Shown: positions 35,994-44,232 of the stretch, piece after piece | Layout of the letters: each line of letters opens with the position of its first letter | Numbering within the stretch: the stretch's first letter is position 1 | From: Bacteroidales bacterium UBA1216 | GTDB taxonomy: Bacteria > Bacteroidota > Bacteroidia > Bacteroidales > Paludibacteraceae | Assembly (NCBI GenBank): GCA_002309255.1 | Contig: DBXI01000076.1 | Span: 26,300-90,299 of the forward strand | DNA: 64,000 nucleotides | Direction of reading: 5' to 3' | Position numbers and translations under genes: made by a program | Notes under the pieces: model-generated | What the model saw: only the letters and a program-made list of their open reading frames with translations | Told to the model about the DNA's origin: nothing | The model's database searches: none

Positions 35994-36064
35994 CTATAGT
36001 CTGTTATTATATCGCAAAGTGGGAAAAGAGACTAAACCCTTTTCCCTATTTCCTTTATCGAATA

Positions 36065-36092
36065 TTAACTGTTAATTGTTAACCGTTAATTA
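36065..36092. repeat. Heptad array supplying the rpmH stop codon
   Basis: TTAACTG, TTAATTG, TTAACCG, TTAATTA. The last unit overlaps the rpmH stop (36090-36092 on the minus strand). Confidence 0.85.
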
Positions 36093-36248
36093 TTTCTTGT
36101 GACGTCCTTCGTCGGCTACAGTCAGTTTCTTTCTGCCTTTAGCACGGCGAGCAGCCAGCACGCGGCGACCATTAGCGGTTGCCATTCTCTCTAAAAAGCC
36201 GTGTTTGTTACGACGCTTACGTTGCGAAGGTTGAAATGTACGTTTCAT
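36090..36248 (-). CDS. rpmH: 50S ribosomal protein L34
   Basis: Very basic 52-aa ribosomal protein: it opens [18 protein letters not shown] and continues with [21 protein letters not shown] and [13 protein letters not shown]. All family landmarks are present (MKRTxQPS, HGFxxRM, GRRVLxxRRxKGRxxL). It has its own strong promoter about 80 nt upstream. The usual partners dnaA and rnpA are not adjacent. Confidence 0.98.
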   Translation of the reverse strand: MKRTFQPSQRKRRNKHGFLERMATANGRRVLAARRAKGRKKLTVADEGRHKK

Positions 36249-36325
36249 TGTCTTATCTCTTTAATTCTGTTAGTATGATCACTGCTTTTCCCACACGATT
36301 CTTACGGCGCGCGGAAAACGGGTTG

Positions 36326-36357
36326 CAAAGGTACGACTTTTTTTTTATATATGCAAA
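36326..36357 (-). promoter_or_regulatory. Bacteroidetes promoter for rpmH
   Basis: Minus strand: -33 TTTG (36354-36357), 20-nt spacer with an A/T run, -7 TACCTTTG (36326-36333). Confidence 0.88.
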
Positions 36358-36460
36358 TTTTTTGTGCAGTTTTTTCAAAAAAGTTGATTTTCATAGTGCT
36401 AATCGCCCACACAATGTGACAAAATAGGTGTAATTTCCGATCTGGGAGGTGTTTATCCGT

Positions 36461-38215
36461 TTAATGCACCAATATCTTTTTTGTATGCCACTGTCCGTCA
36501 TAGAAAGCCTTGACAAAATATATTCCGGTGGGCAGTTGCAGCGTGAGGCGTGAAAGTTGTGCATCCCCGGCGTCCTCCAATCTGCCGTTATATACCGTTA
36601 TCAACTTACCGCTCACATCCAGCAGATAGAGTATATTGGGTCCATGCGGAATAGACGGGGCGCTTATGAGGTCAGTGGCATCAAACGGATTTGGAATAAA
36701 ATCTTCCTGTACATTGGCTATCTCATCGTCGTGCCAATGTCCTGTGCAGTCCGGCATATAACAGAACTCAACGATGGTTCGCACGAGCATGTCGTTGAGA
36801 TGTTCAACACGCAGGCTGTCAGTAGTGGGATTAAGGTGGCTATAACCTACACCCGAATCGTCTGTAAGGAAAAACGAAGTGCCGTTAGTAGCCAACGCAA
36901 TAGACCTCAGCAAATATTCCCCACTCTCCTCTATACCACTGCATATGACCGGCACAATGCGTACACCTGCAGCAGCTGCATTGAGTATCTGATCGTCCAG
37001 CAAGGCTAAAGTAGCGGAATCCTCGTGGCAGGGGGCATCCAAAATCAGAAACGCTATACGTGCACGTGCTTCTTCATTCCATCCGGCACTATTCAGTGCG
37101 GCCATTAGCGCCTCGGGGATAGCCTCCGGGTAATCTCCTCCGCCATTAGCCTCCTGACGATCGATGAATGATTGCGTTGTAGCGATGTCCTCCGTGAGCC
37201 GAGAGAGTCGCGTGAGGTACTCATCGCCATGATCTCGATACACCACAGCACCGGTTCGGATCTTCAAACCACCTGTCGCCTCTGACGCGCGCGCTATCAC
37301 ATCCTTCATCTCCGCCTGCAGGTAGTGCAGTTCATCACCCATCGATCCTGTAGCATCGAATACAAACAGCACATCTGCCCCTTCAGCAATTTCGCAAGGT
37401 TCATCCACTACGATGTGTTTAAGCGGCTCATTCACTTGCCGGGGTTGACTGTTTAACAACAAACTGTTCCACAATTCTGCCTTTCCCGTGTTATCGGTCA
37501 TTGCTTGGAAGATCGTATTTCCCCGTTCGTCCGTAAGCGAAACAGGATAATTGACCACCGGATAGCCGTGCTTGTCTGTTACAGCCACGGTATAACGTTC
37601 TCGCGGCTCTATTCCCCACGTTCTTGTGAAGCGTGCATGTGTGCTATCTATGATAGTTGACCACGAAGACCACCTTGCAAAATCATTCACTTCACCGGCA
37701 GTCAGTTTCCCTGCCGAAACGTTATTACCAACCGGTGCGCCATGGTAAACTCCCGCCATGGCTGTTTCGGCTATCCCATCATGCTCCGCCATAGCAACAT
37801 CCTTGTATACTGTCTCCGCACTTGCTCCACGCCTCATCCCCATAGTAAGGTAGAGCTTGTCGCCGCCCTTACTCCCGGCAGGCTTGCCCGCATTCGGAAC
37901 CAACCTCACCTCCATCGTCTGCTCATCCTTGATGCGCATGGCTGAACTTTTATACCCCTTGCATGTCACCTTAACCGAACGCACGCCGGCCAGATGCTCA
38001 GGAGAGAGCTCTACCCGACCATCGAAGGATGTTGTGTACACCGATTTGCCTACCCTCACAACAGCCCCGGGCAACAGGGCTTGTGTGGTATCCATAACAA
38101 TGACCGTAAGCGGCCGAGTACGCGTTTCTGACGAAGGAAGATTTCGTTTGGAACAAGCATGCGCAAAGCCTGTGCATAACAATAAAGCAAAAATTATAAA
38201 TGATATTCTTTTCAT
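36461..38215 (-). CDS. Secreted VWA-domain protein with T9SS sorting tail
   Basis: A 584-aa protein with a signal peptide (cleavage probably after AHA, residue 20). A carboxypeptidase-regulatory-like beta domain follows (about 35-106), then a middle region, and a von Willebrand factor A domain (about 280-470) with MIDAS motif DATGS at 287-291. The end (about 515-584, VSGKLITVYNGRL, LPTGIYFVKAF, KKILVH) fits a T9SS type A sorting tail. VWA domains bind ligands through a metal ion, so adhesion or surface assembly is plausible; the partner is unknown. It is divergent from an AraC regulator, with a paired inverted repeat between them, which suggests control by that regulator. Confidence 0.85.
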   Translation of the reverse strand: MKRISFIIFALLLCTGFAHACSKRNLPSSETRTRPLTVIVMDTTQALLPGAVVRVGKSVYTTSFDGRVELSPEHLAGVRSVKVTCKGYKSSAMRIKDEQTMEVRLVPNAGKPAGSKGGDKLYLTMGMRRGASAETVYKDVAMAEHDGIAETAMAGVYHGAPVGNNVSAGKLTAGEVNDFARWSSWSTIIDSTHARFTRTWGIEPRERYTVAVTDKHGYPVVNYPVSLTDERGNTIFQAMTDNTGKAELWNSLLLNSQPRQVNEPLKHIVVDEPCEIAEGADVLFVFDATGSMGDELHYLQAEMKDVIARASEATGGLKIRTGAVVYRDHGDEYLTRLSRLTEDIATTQSFIDRQEANGGGDYPEAIPEALMAALNSAGWNEEARARIAFLILDAPCHEDSATLALLDDQILNAAAAGVRIVPVICSGIEESGEYLLRSIALATNGTSFFLTDDSGVGYSHLNPTTDSLRVEHLNDMLVRTIVEFCYMPDCTGHWHDDEIANVQEDFIPNPFDATDLISAPSIPHGPNILYLLDVSGKLITVYNGRLEDAGDAQLSRLTLQLPTGIYFVKAFYDGQWHTKKILVH

Positions 38216-38275
38216 ACTCGTTTTTTTTACTTACATACAAACAAATTGTGTGCCAAATATATTCAGGTAACCTCC

Positions 38276-38316
38276 TGTAAACTGCTCTGGAACTATACGG
38301 ACGATACCAGTTTACA
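38276..38316. promoter_or_regulatory. Perfect 9-bp inverted repeat, possible operator
   Basis: TGTAAACTG (38276-38284) and CAGTTTACA (38308-38316) have centres 32 bp apart, about three helical turns, in the divergent region between the VWA gene and the AraC-family gene. This is suitable for a dimeric regulator. The CAAATATA at 38254-38261 could be a minus-strand -7 box for the VWA gene. Confidence 0.5.
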
Positions 38317-38411
38317 ACTTCCTGCCAACTGCCACACATTACAAAAAAACGATGTATTTTTTAAGAATTATCTTGCAAAAAGTATATTTTCATGCACAAA
38401 AGTGAACTTTT

Positions 38412-38431
38412 TTTTAAGAATATTCTTAAAA
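38412..38431. promoter_or_regulatory. Perfect 20-bp palindrome overlapping the AraC promoter
   Basis: TTTTAAGAATATTCTTAAAA is a full palindrome just upstream of the -7 box, covering the -33 position. A related half, TTTTTTAAGAATTATCTT, occurs near 38356. The site is well placed for repression or autoregulation. Confidence 0.55.
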
Positions 38432-38446
38432 TCGAAAACTTTTTAT

Positions 38447-38454
38447 TATCTTTG
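38447..38454 (+). promoter_or_regulatory. -7 promoter box for the AraC-family gene
   Basis: TATCTTTG, 47 nt before the ATG. The -33 box is poor (TTCT at the usual distance), as expected if activation or the palindrome controls it. Confidence 0.6.
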
Positions 38455-38501
38455 CAGTCTCGAATAAAAACGCATAAGCAAACCCACACAATATTATACA
38501 T

Positions 38502-39347
38502 ATGCAAGATAATACGATTCCCCTGTTAGACTGCCCGAAAGATTACCTGATTGGTGATGCCAGCGGCAAGATCATGAACGAATACGGCCGTTTTCCGTGT
38601 AAGATACAATGTACGGTTTTTGCTTTTTTGGCTCGAGGTACAGCCAAGGCGACCATCAATGTCACACAGTACGATTTCCATCAGAACGATGCACTGTTGC
38701 TGGAGTCTGGTTCGTTTCTGCTGATTCACGAGTTCTCGGAGGATGCGTTGGTGTACTACGTACTGTTCAGCTCATCGTTCATGGAAAAGAACACGTTCCA
38801 GACTCGCCTTACTGCCAATGCGATGCATATGCATTCGCCTATTGTTACGCTCACAGCTGAGCAGTCCGAAATCATGGTTAACACCTGTAAACTGCTGATT
38901 GATGCGCTGAACTGCACTCCGTCGCTGCTGAACACCGAAAAGATGGTGAATGTGTACAACATCTTCCAGATGACATTCAACGGATTCTTCCGTCAGCAAT
39001 CCGAGACGACTCTTCGTCCGCAGGATAGGAAGAACGAGATATATTACGAATACTGCAACCTTGTACTCAAGCACTATCACGAGTGGCATCATGTATCGAA
39101 GTACGCTGACATGATGCACCTTACTCTTCCGCATTTGTGTGCCACCATCAAACAGGTGAGTGACAAGACGGCTGGCGATCTGATCGTTGAGGCCATTATC
39201 ACCGATGCCAAAGCCAAGCTCAAACTGACGAACTTGCAGGTGAAGGAGATAGCGCTATCTCTTGGTTTCGATAATGTGGCGTTCTTCAACCGATTCTTTA
39301 AGACACATGCAGGGGTGACCCCCAAGGCATACAGGTTGATGGTGTAG
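38502..39347 (+). CDS. AraC-family transcriptional regulator
   Basis: A 281-aa DNA-binding regulator. The N-terminal half (about 1-165) is a sensor-like domain starting IPLLDCPKDYLIGDASGKI. The C-terminal 100 residues form the two helix-turn-helix motifs, with the conserved second one as LQVKEIALSLGFDNVAFFNRFFKTHAGVTPKAYR. The likely targets are itself and the divergent VWA gene, because two inverted repeats lie between them (inference). Confidence 0.92.
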   Translation: MQDNTIPLLDCPKDYLIGDASGKIMNEYGRFPCKIQCTVFAFLARGTAKATINVTQYDFHQNDALLLESGSFLLIHEFSEDALVYYVLFSSSFMEKNTFQTRLTANAMHMHSPIVTLTAEQSEIMVNTCKLLIDALNCTPSLLNTEKMVNVYNIFQMTFNGFFRQQSETTLRPQDRKNEIYYEYCNLVLKHYHEWHHVSKYADMMHLTLPHLCATIKQVSDKTAGDLIVEAIITDAKAKLKLTNLQVKEIALSLGFDNVAFFNRFFKTHAGVTPKAYRLMV

Positions 39348-39348
39348 C

Positions 39349-39412
39349 GGAAAGTGAAAAGTGAAGTAGTCGTTCGAGTGTAACGAGATAAGAAAAGTGA
39401 AAGGTGAAAGAT
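39349..39412. repeat. Two heptad arrays flanking a small inverted repeat, reaching the miaB start
   Basis: GGAAAGT, GAAAAGT, GAAGTAG (39349-39369) begin two bases after the AraC stop. GAAAAGT, GAAAGGT, GAAAGAT (39392-39412) end inside the miaB ATG (39411-39413). Between them lies TCGTT...AACGA. Confidence 0.8.
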
Positions 39413-40730
39413 GCCAAAGAAATTCTATATAGAGACTTACGGCTGCCAGATGAACGTGGCGGACAGTGAGGTGGTGGCTGCAATCATGCAGACCACCGAT
39501 GCCGAATATACGGATGATTTGAATGAGGCGGACATTGTGTTGCTGAACACCTGCTCTATCCGCGACAATGCAGAGCAACGCGTGCAGCACCGCCTGCGGG
39601 AACTGGCGGGCGGCAAACATGCCAAACAACGCATGGTGGGTGTTATCGGTTGCATGGCGGAACGCATGGGTGAAGAGTTGCTACGTGATTACAAGGTGGA
39701 TTTTGTATCTGGACCGGATGCCTATCTTGACCTGCCTAACCTCATCGCTCAATGTGAGCAAGGGCACCAAGCCATCAATGTGCAACTCAGCACCACCGAG
39801 ACCTATGCGGATGTGCTTCCGGCGCGCATAGGCAAACAGATATCGGGATTTGTGAGTATCATGCGCGGTTGCAACAACTTCTGCTCCTATTGCGTTGTAC
39901 CATTCACGCGCGGACGCGAACGCTCGCGCGATATAAATAGTATATGTACTGAGGTGCTCGATCTTGAGCGCCGCGGTTATAAGGAGGTTAACTTGCTTGG
40001 ACAGAATGTTAACTCCTATCGCTGGGAGAAAGATGGCCAAGTGATTGATTTCGCCGACCTGCTGCAAACTGTTGCCAAAACGGTGCCAGGAATGCGTATC
40101 CGTTTCACTACTTCGCATCCGAAGGATATGAGCGATAAGACATTAGAGGTGATTGCAGCCAACAAGAATATCTGCAAGTTTATCCACTTGCCGGTACAAA
40201 GCGGCAGCAACAAGATCCTCAAACTCATGAACCGCAAGTACACGCGCGAGTGGTACCTGGAGCGCATCGCAGCTATCCGTCGCATTGTGCCTGAGGCCAC
40301 GATAGGTACTGATGTGTTCTGCGGCTTCCATGATGAGACACTGGAGGATCATGCGCAGACCCTTAGTCTGATGCGGGAGGTGGGGTTTGACACGGCGTTC
40401 ATGTTCAAGTATTCCGAGCGTCCGGGTACATATGCCCACAAACACCTGCCTGATAATATCAGCGAGGAGGAAAAAGTAAGACGACTGAACGAGATAATAG
40501 CTTTGCAGAACACCCTGTCACTGGAGAGCAATCAGCGCGAGATAGGCAAAACGGTTGAGGTGCTGGTGGAAGGTTACTCCAAGCGCAGCCATGATGATAT
40601 GTACGGACGTACGTCGCAGTACAAGACGGTGGTCTTTCCACGACAAGGACGACATATCGGCGAGTTTGTGATGGTCAAAATCAGCTCCGTGTCGGCTGCA
40701 ACTTTGAAAGGCGAGATAGTGGAGAGTTGA
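39411..40730 (+). CDS. miaB: tRNA-2-methylthio-N6-isopentenyladenosine synthase
   Basis: Radical-SAM methylthiotransferase that converts i6A37 to ms2i6A37 in tRNA. It has 439 aa. The UPF0004 cluster cysteines are C12, C48 and C81 (YGCQMN, NTCSI, GCMAE); the radical-SAM cysteines are C154, C158 and C161 (CNNFCSYC). A TRAM domain ends the protein. The start codon lies in the last unit of a heptad array. Confidence 0.96.
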   Translation: MPKKFYIETYGCQMNVADSEVVAAIMQTTDAEYTDDLNEADIVLLNTCSIRDNAEQRVQHRLRELAGGKHAKQRMVGVIGCMAERMGEELLRDYKVDFVSGPDAYLDLPNLIAQCEQGHQAINVQLSTTETYADVLPARIGKQISGFVSIMRGCNNFCSYCVVPFTRGRERSRDINSICTEVLDLERRGYKEVNLLGQNVNSYRWEKDGQVIDFADLLQTVAKTVPGMRIRFTTSHPKDMSDKTLEVIAANKNICKFIHLPVQSGSNKILKLMNRKYTREWYLERIAAIRRIVPEATIGTDVFCGFHDETLEDHAQTLSLMREVGFDTAFMFKYSERPGTYAHKHLPDNISEEEKVRRLNEIIALQNTLSLESNQREIGKTVEVLVEGYSKRSHDDMYGRTSQYKTVVFPRQGRHIGEFVMVKISSVSAATLKGEIVES

Positions 40731-40842
40731 AAGAAAACGGAGAAAAAAAGATGATTTTTTGCTGAATTTTGTACTCAAAAATGACGATTTTGGGCAAAAA
40801 ATGAAAAAAAACACCATGAAAGTGCATTTTTTTGCAAAAATA

Positions 40843-40874
40843 TTTGCATATTTGAAATAAAAGTATTATCTTTG
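40843..40874 (+). promoter_or_regulatory. Bacteroidetes promoter of the leader RNA / 54-aa ORF
   Basis: -33 TTTG (40843-40846), 20 nt, -7 TATCTTTG (40867-40874). Transcription should start near 40881, about 180 nt before the next ORF. The region 40731-40842 is A/T-rich with no gene. Confidence 0.88.
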
Positions 40875-40881
40875 CACTCGA

Positions 40882-40955
40882 AAACAAATAAAATTTTCAT
40901 AGTTAAGGTTTAGGTTTAATGGCAACAGGAGGCTGGGAAGTTTCCTGTTGTTTTT
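40882..40955 (+). ncRNA. Candidate small RNA or attenuated leader ending in a terminator hairpin
   Basis: Downstream of a strong promoter, CAACAGGA (40923-40930) and TCCTGTTG (40943-40950) form an 8-bp stem followed by TTTTT: an intrinsic-terminator shape about 75 nt after the presumed start. The same bases contain a 12-codon ORF (40919-40957, MATGGWEVSCCF). Transcription may end here as a small RNA, or the hairpin may attenuate the downstream 54-aa ORF. Both are inference; no known RNA family was recognised. Confidence 0.5.
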
Positions 40956-41023
40956 AAAACCAAGAGAAAAAACCTTGCTGTGAAGACTTTTTTGTTTTGC
41001 TATTTTGAGGCAAAAATATACAA

Positions 41024-41043
41024 CGATGCAAGCAATTGCATCG
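41024..41043 (+). promoter_or_regulatory. GNRA-loop hairpin before the 54-aa ORF
   Basis: CGATGCAA, loop GCAA, TTGCATCG: a perfect 8-bp stem with a GNRA tetraloop ending 18 nt before the ATG. A second, weaker hairpin (TTTTGC/GCAAAA) lies at 40995-41015. It could affect translation or mRNA stability. Confidence 0.5.
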
Positions 41044-41061
41044 CTTTAATGTTTTAAATTT

Positions 41062-41226
41062 ATGGCTAAGAAGAAGTCAAAGAAAAATGTCCCTGTTCTT
41101 CCGCAGGTGGTACAACAACCGATGCCTGTACCGGAAGTGGAAGAAGAGTTGTTCGACCTGAGCAATCCCGATGAGTTTCGCAAAGCCTTTATTGCCTCAG
41201 AGATATTGGGTAGGAAATACTGTTGA
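41062..41226 (+). CDS. Small protein of 54 aa, unknown function
   Basis: ATG at 41062 to TGA at 41224-41226. A very basic start (MAKKKSKKN), a Pro/Gln/Glu middle and an ordered-looking end (LFDLSNPDEFRKAFIASEILGRKY). The last part resembles a tail remembered from short conserved Bacteroidales proteins. Its stop codon is the first three bases of a heptad array leading to greA. Function unknown. Confidence 0.65.
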   Translation: MAKKKSKKNVPVLPQVVQQPMPVPEVEEELFDLSNPDEFRKAFIASEILGRKYC

Positions 41227-41258
41227 AATGTGAAAGGTGAAAATTGAAAGATAAAAGG
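41224..41258. repeat. Heptad tandem array, 5 units
   Basis: TGAAATG, TGAAAGG, TGAAAAT, TGAAAGA, TAAAAGG. The first TGA is the stop codon of the 54-aa ORF. Confidence 0.9.
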
Positions 41259-41290
41259 AGATGTAGGAAGAAAATAAATAAAATAAATAT

Positions 41291-41761
41291 ATGGCAACAA
41301 CTTACATGACTGCAGAAGGTCTGCAAAAACTAAAAGAAGAGCTGTCGTTCCTCGAGAGCGTAGAACGCCCACGAGTGATTGCGGCAATCGCTGAGGCACG
41401 CGACAAGGGCGACCTGAGTGAGAATGCCGAGTACGACGCTGCGAAAGAAGAACAAGGACATCTGGAAACACGCATTGCTATCCTCAAAAGCAAGATCGTA
41501 GATGCACGAATTATTGATGAGAGCTCTATCAACACCGATGAGGTGCAGATTCTCACACGCGTGCGAGTACGTAATAAGAGGAATAATGCTGAAAAAGTGT
41601 ACCAGATCGTAACCGAGGGAGAGGCAAACATCGCTGAGGGCAAGATTGCGTCCACCACACCTATTGCCAAAGGTTTGTTGGGCAAGAGAGTGGGCGAGGT
41701 GGCACAAGTGAGCGTGCCGGCCGGCATACTTGAGTTGGAAGTGATGGAGATAAGCCTCTAA
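41291..41761 (+). CDS. greA: Transcription elongation factor GreA
   Basis: Rescues backtracked RNA polymerase by stimulating transcript cleavage. The 156-aa protein has an N-terminal antiparallel coiled coil (about 8-75) with the acidic tip around ARDKGDLSENAEYDAAKE, and a C-terminal FKBP-like domain ending LELEVMEISL. It is flanked by heptad arrays on both sides. Confidence 0.96.
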   Translation: MATTYMTAEGLQKLKEELSFLESVERPRVIAAIAEARDKGDLSENAEYDAAKEEQGHLETRIAILKSKIVDARIIDESSINTDEVQILTRVRVRNKRNNAEKVYQIVTEGEANIAEGKIASTTPIAKGLLGKRVGEVAQVSVPAGILELEVMEISL

Positions 41762-41764
41762 GAA

Positions 41765-41793
41765 TAGAAAGTTGAAAACTGAAAATTGAAAGA
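41765..41793. repeat. Heptad tandem array, 4 units
   Basis: TAGAAAG (plus one T), TGAAAAC, TGAAAAT, TGAAAGA, between greA and the HIT gene. It ends 2 nt before the ATG. Confidence 0.85.
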
Positions 41794-41795
41794 TT

Positions 41796-42203
41796 ATGAC
41801 GATTTTCACAAAGATCATCAACGGCGAGATCCCAAGCTTCAAGGTAGCAGAAAACGAGCATTGCTATGCTTTCCTTGACATCAATCCGCTTGTAAAAGGA
41901 CACACCTTAGTTATTCCCAAGCTCCCCGAACCCGAGGCTGATTACATCTTCGACCTTGATGACGATACCTATGCGCATCTTATGGCGTTTGCCAAGCAGG
42001 TAGCTGTCGGTATCAAGCAAGCTACGGGATGCAAGCGCGTAGGTGTAGCCGTACTCGGGATGGAAGTAAATCATGTGCATATTCATCTCGTGCCGATGAA
42101 CTCGGAAAAAGATATGTTGTTTACCAATCCCAAGCTCCAGCTCCCCGCTGAGGAAATGGCGCAGATAGCGAACTCCATCGCGCAGGCTATTGACCCGGTG
42201 TGA
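41796..42203 (+). CDS. HIT-family (histidine triad) nucleotide-binding protein
   Basis: A 135-aa Hint/Fhit-type nucleotide hydrolase or transferase. The histidine triad is HVHIHL with H93, H95 and H97; the N-terminal motif FLDINPLVKGHTLVIPK is typical. The substrate is probably an adenylated or dinucleotide compound; it cannot be fixed by sequence. It lies between greA and mreB. Confidence 0.93.
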   Translation: MTIFTKIINGEIPSFKVAENEHCYAFLDINPLVKGHTLVIPKLPEPEADYIFDLDDDTYAHLMAFAKQVAVGIKQATGCKRVGVAVLGMEVNHVHIHLVPMNSEKDMLFTNPKLQLPAEEMAQIANSIAQAIDPV

Positions 42204-42206
42204 TAG

Positions 42207-42227
42207 TTGAATATTGAAAATTGAAAG
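42207..42227. repeat. Heptad tandem array, 3 units
   Basis: TTGAATA, TTGAAAA, TTGAAAG, a few bases after the HIT gene's stop. Confidence 0.8.
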
Positions 42228-42269
42228 TTCTTAGCCCTAACGGGCACGATTATTTGAAAGGAATTTATT

Positions 42270-43289
42270 ATGGCTTTTTTATCCTTTACGCAAGAGATTG
42301 CAATAGACCTTGGAACCGCTAATACCCTCATCATGTATGAGGATCAGATAGTAGTTAACGAGCCCAGTGTGGTAGCCATTTCGGTGGCGGATAACAAGTG
42401 TCTGGCCGTAGGCCGCAAAGCACAACAGATGATAGGTCGCGGCAGTCAGCAGATACGCACCGTACGTCCGCTCAAGGAAGGTGTGATTGCCGACTTCCAG
42501 GCTTGTGAGATGATGATCCGCGGACTGATCAAGATGATTCCGCAGAAGAATCGTCTGTTCACTCCTGCCATCCGCATGGTGGTTGGTATACCTTCGGGTT
42601 GCACCGAGGTGGAGATCCGTGCTGTGCGCGACAGTTGCGAACACGCGGGCGGACGTGAGATCTACATGTTGTACGAACCGATGGCTGCGGCTATTGGTAT
42701 CGGCGTGGATGTAGAGGCTCCGCGTGGCTGCATGATCGTGGATATAGGTGGTGGCACAACGGAGATTGCTGTGATCTCACTCGGCGGAATCGTTGCCAAC
42801 AAGTCCATCAAGACTGCCGGTGACGACTTCAACCGTGACATCATTGACTTCATGAGCCGCATGCACAATATGCGTATCGACGAGCCGACAGCCGAGCGTA
42901 TCAAGATAGCCGTAGGTGCAGCACTGCCCGAGTTGGAGGATGCTCCGGAGGATTATATGGTAACTGGCCCGAATAAGGTGACCGCTCTGCCGATGAAAGT
43001 GATGGTAAGCTATCAGGAGATTGCCCACTGCCTGGAGAAATCAATCTCGCGTATCGAGCAGGCAGTGTTGGCTGCCCTGGAGTCCACACCGTCAGAACTT
43101 TATGCCGACATTGTTGAGAGTGGTATCTTCCTTGCCGGCGGTGGTGCCCAACTGCACGGATTGGCTAAGCGTCTGCAGGATAAGATAACGATTCCCTTCC
43201 ATGTTGCGGAAGATCCGCTGTTGTCCGTTGCTCGCGGTGCTGGAATCGCTCTGAAGAACTACGACAAGTTCGGCTTCCTGATTCGCTAA
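42270..43289 (+). CDS. mreB: Rod-shape-determining actin homologue MreB
   Basis: Bacterial actin forming membrane-bound filaments that guide lateral wall synthesis. The 339-aa protein has the actin-fold phosphate loops IDLGTANTLI (about 12-21) and IVDIGGGTTEIAVISLGG, the adenosine motif ESGIFLAGGGAQLHG, and EPMAAAIG. It is first in the mreB-mreC-mreD-mrdA-rodA operon. The absence of an upstream -7/-33 pair suggests transcription from greA or upstream. Confidence 0.97.
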   Translation: MAFLSFTQEIAIDLGTANTLIMYEDQIVVNEPSVVAISVADNKCLAVGRKAQQMIGRGSQQIRTVRPLKEGVIADFQACEMMIRGLIKMIPQKNRLFTPAIRMVVGIPSGCTEVEIRAVRDSCEHAGGREIYMLYEPMAAAIGIGVDVEAPRGCMIVDIGGGTTEIAVISLGGIVANKSIKTAGDDFNRDIIDFMSRMHNMRIDEPTAERIKIAVGAALPELEDAPEDYMVTGPNKVTALPMKVMVSYQEIAHCLEKSISRIEQAVLAALESTPSELYADIVESGIFLAGGGAQLHGLAKRLQDKITIPFHVAEDPLLSVARGAGIALKNYDKFGFLIR

Positions 43290-43330
43290 TATAGCATATA
43301 GAGCCTGCCACGTTGTAACAACAGACACTT

Positions 43331-44206
43331 ATGCGTAACCTGCTACAACTGATAGTACGCTACAGCAACTTCCTGCTCCTGCTGGGGCTGGAGGTTGTTG
43401 CGTTTATCTTTGTTGTACGCGGAAATAGATACCAGCAGGTGGCAGCTTCCGGCGCAGCCAATGCTGTAACGGGTAGCATACAACTCATGCAGGACAATGT
43501 GAACTCCTACTTCCGTCTGCGCGCCGACAATGCGCAACTCCTTGAGGAAAATGCAAAGCTCAATGCCGAGATAATGCACTTGCTCAACATGCAGGAAAAC
43601 GACACCAATGTTTGTCGAGCCGTTTACGAGTCATCTACGAGCCGTTTTCGAAGCAATAGCGAAGGACAAGGCGCATATGTATCCTCCGATTTGGACTATA
43701 CATTCATACCGGCACATGTCATTGCTTATAGCAACGACCGACATCACAACTACCTCACCCTTAATAAAGGCAGCCGCGACGGCATAACGCCCGACATGGG
43801 AGTGATTGGCAAGGATGGAATTGTCGGTGTGGTTCAGACGGTTAGTACGCACTTTTCCGTCGTGGCACCGGTGATACATGAGGGAATATATATATCCTCG
43901 ATGATCAGCAAGAACAACTATGTGGCAACATTGCACTGGCACGTACCTGATATCCGCCATGCTGAACTTGAGGATGTGGCGCGACACGTAAATGTTGCGG
44001 TTGGTGACACAATTGTTACAAGTGGCCTAAGTGCGATCTTCCCCGCCAATATGCCGGTAGGCGTAGTGTCTAAATTGTCGCTGGGCGAAGGTGATTCGTA
44101 TTACGATATTGATGTGCAGCTTGCAACCGACTTCCACAGCCTGCGCACAGTGCATATCTTGCAGTTCGCGCACCGCAATGAACTGGACTCCATTGCAAAC
44201 CGATAG
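43331..44206 (+). CDS. mreC: Rod-shape-determining protein MreC
   Basis: Bitopic inner-membrane protein linking MreB to the periplasmic wall machinery and activating PBP2. The 291-aa protein has one N-terminal helix (about 13-33), a coiled coil (about 55-92) and the beta-barrel MreC core (about 110-275, with ITPDMGVIGKDGIVGVV and GDTIVTSGLSAIFP motifs). It follows mreB by 41 nt. Confidence 0.93.
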   Translation: MRNLLQLIVRYSNFLLLLGLEVVAFIFVVRGNRYQQVAASGAANAVTGSIQLMQDNVNSYFRLRADNAQLLEENAKLNAEIMHLLNMQENDTNVCRAVYESSTSRFRSNSEGQGAYVSSDLDYTFIPAHVIAYSNDRHHNYLTLNKGSRDGITPDMGVIGKDGIVGVVQTVSTHFSVVAPVIHEGIYISSMISKNNYVATLHWHVPDIRHAELEDVARHVNVAVGDTIVTSGLSAIFPANMPVGVVSKLSLGEGDSYYDIDVQLATDFHSLRTVHILQFAHRNELDSIANR

Positions 44207-44232
44207 CGTACAGCACAACAAAGAGAAAGGAA

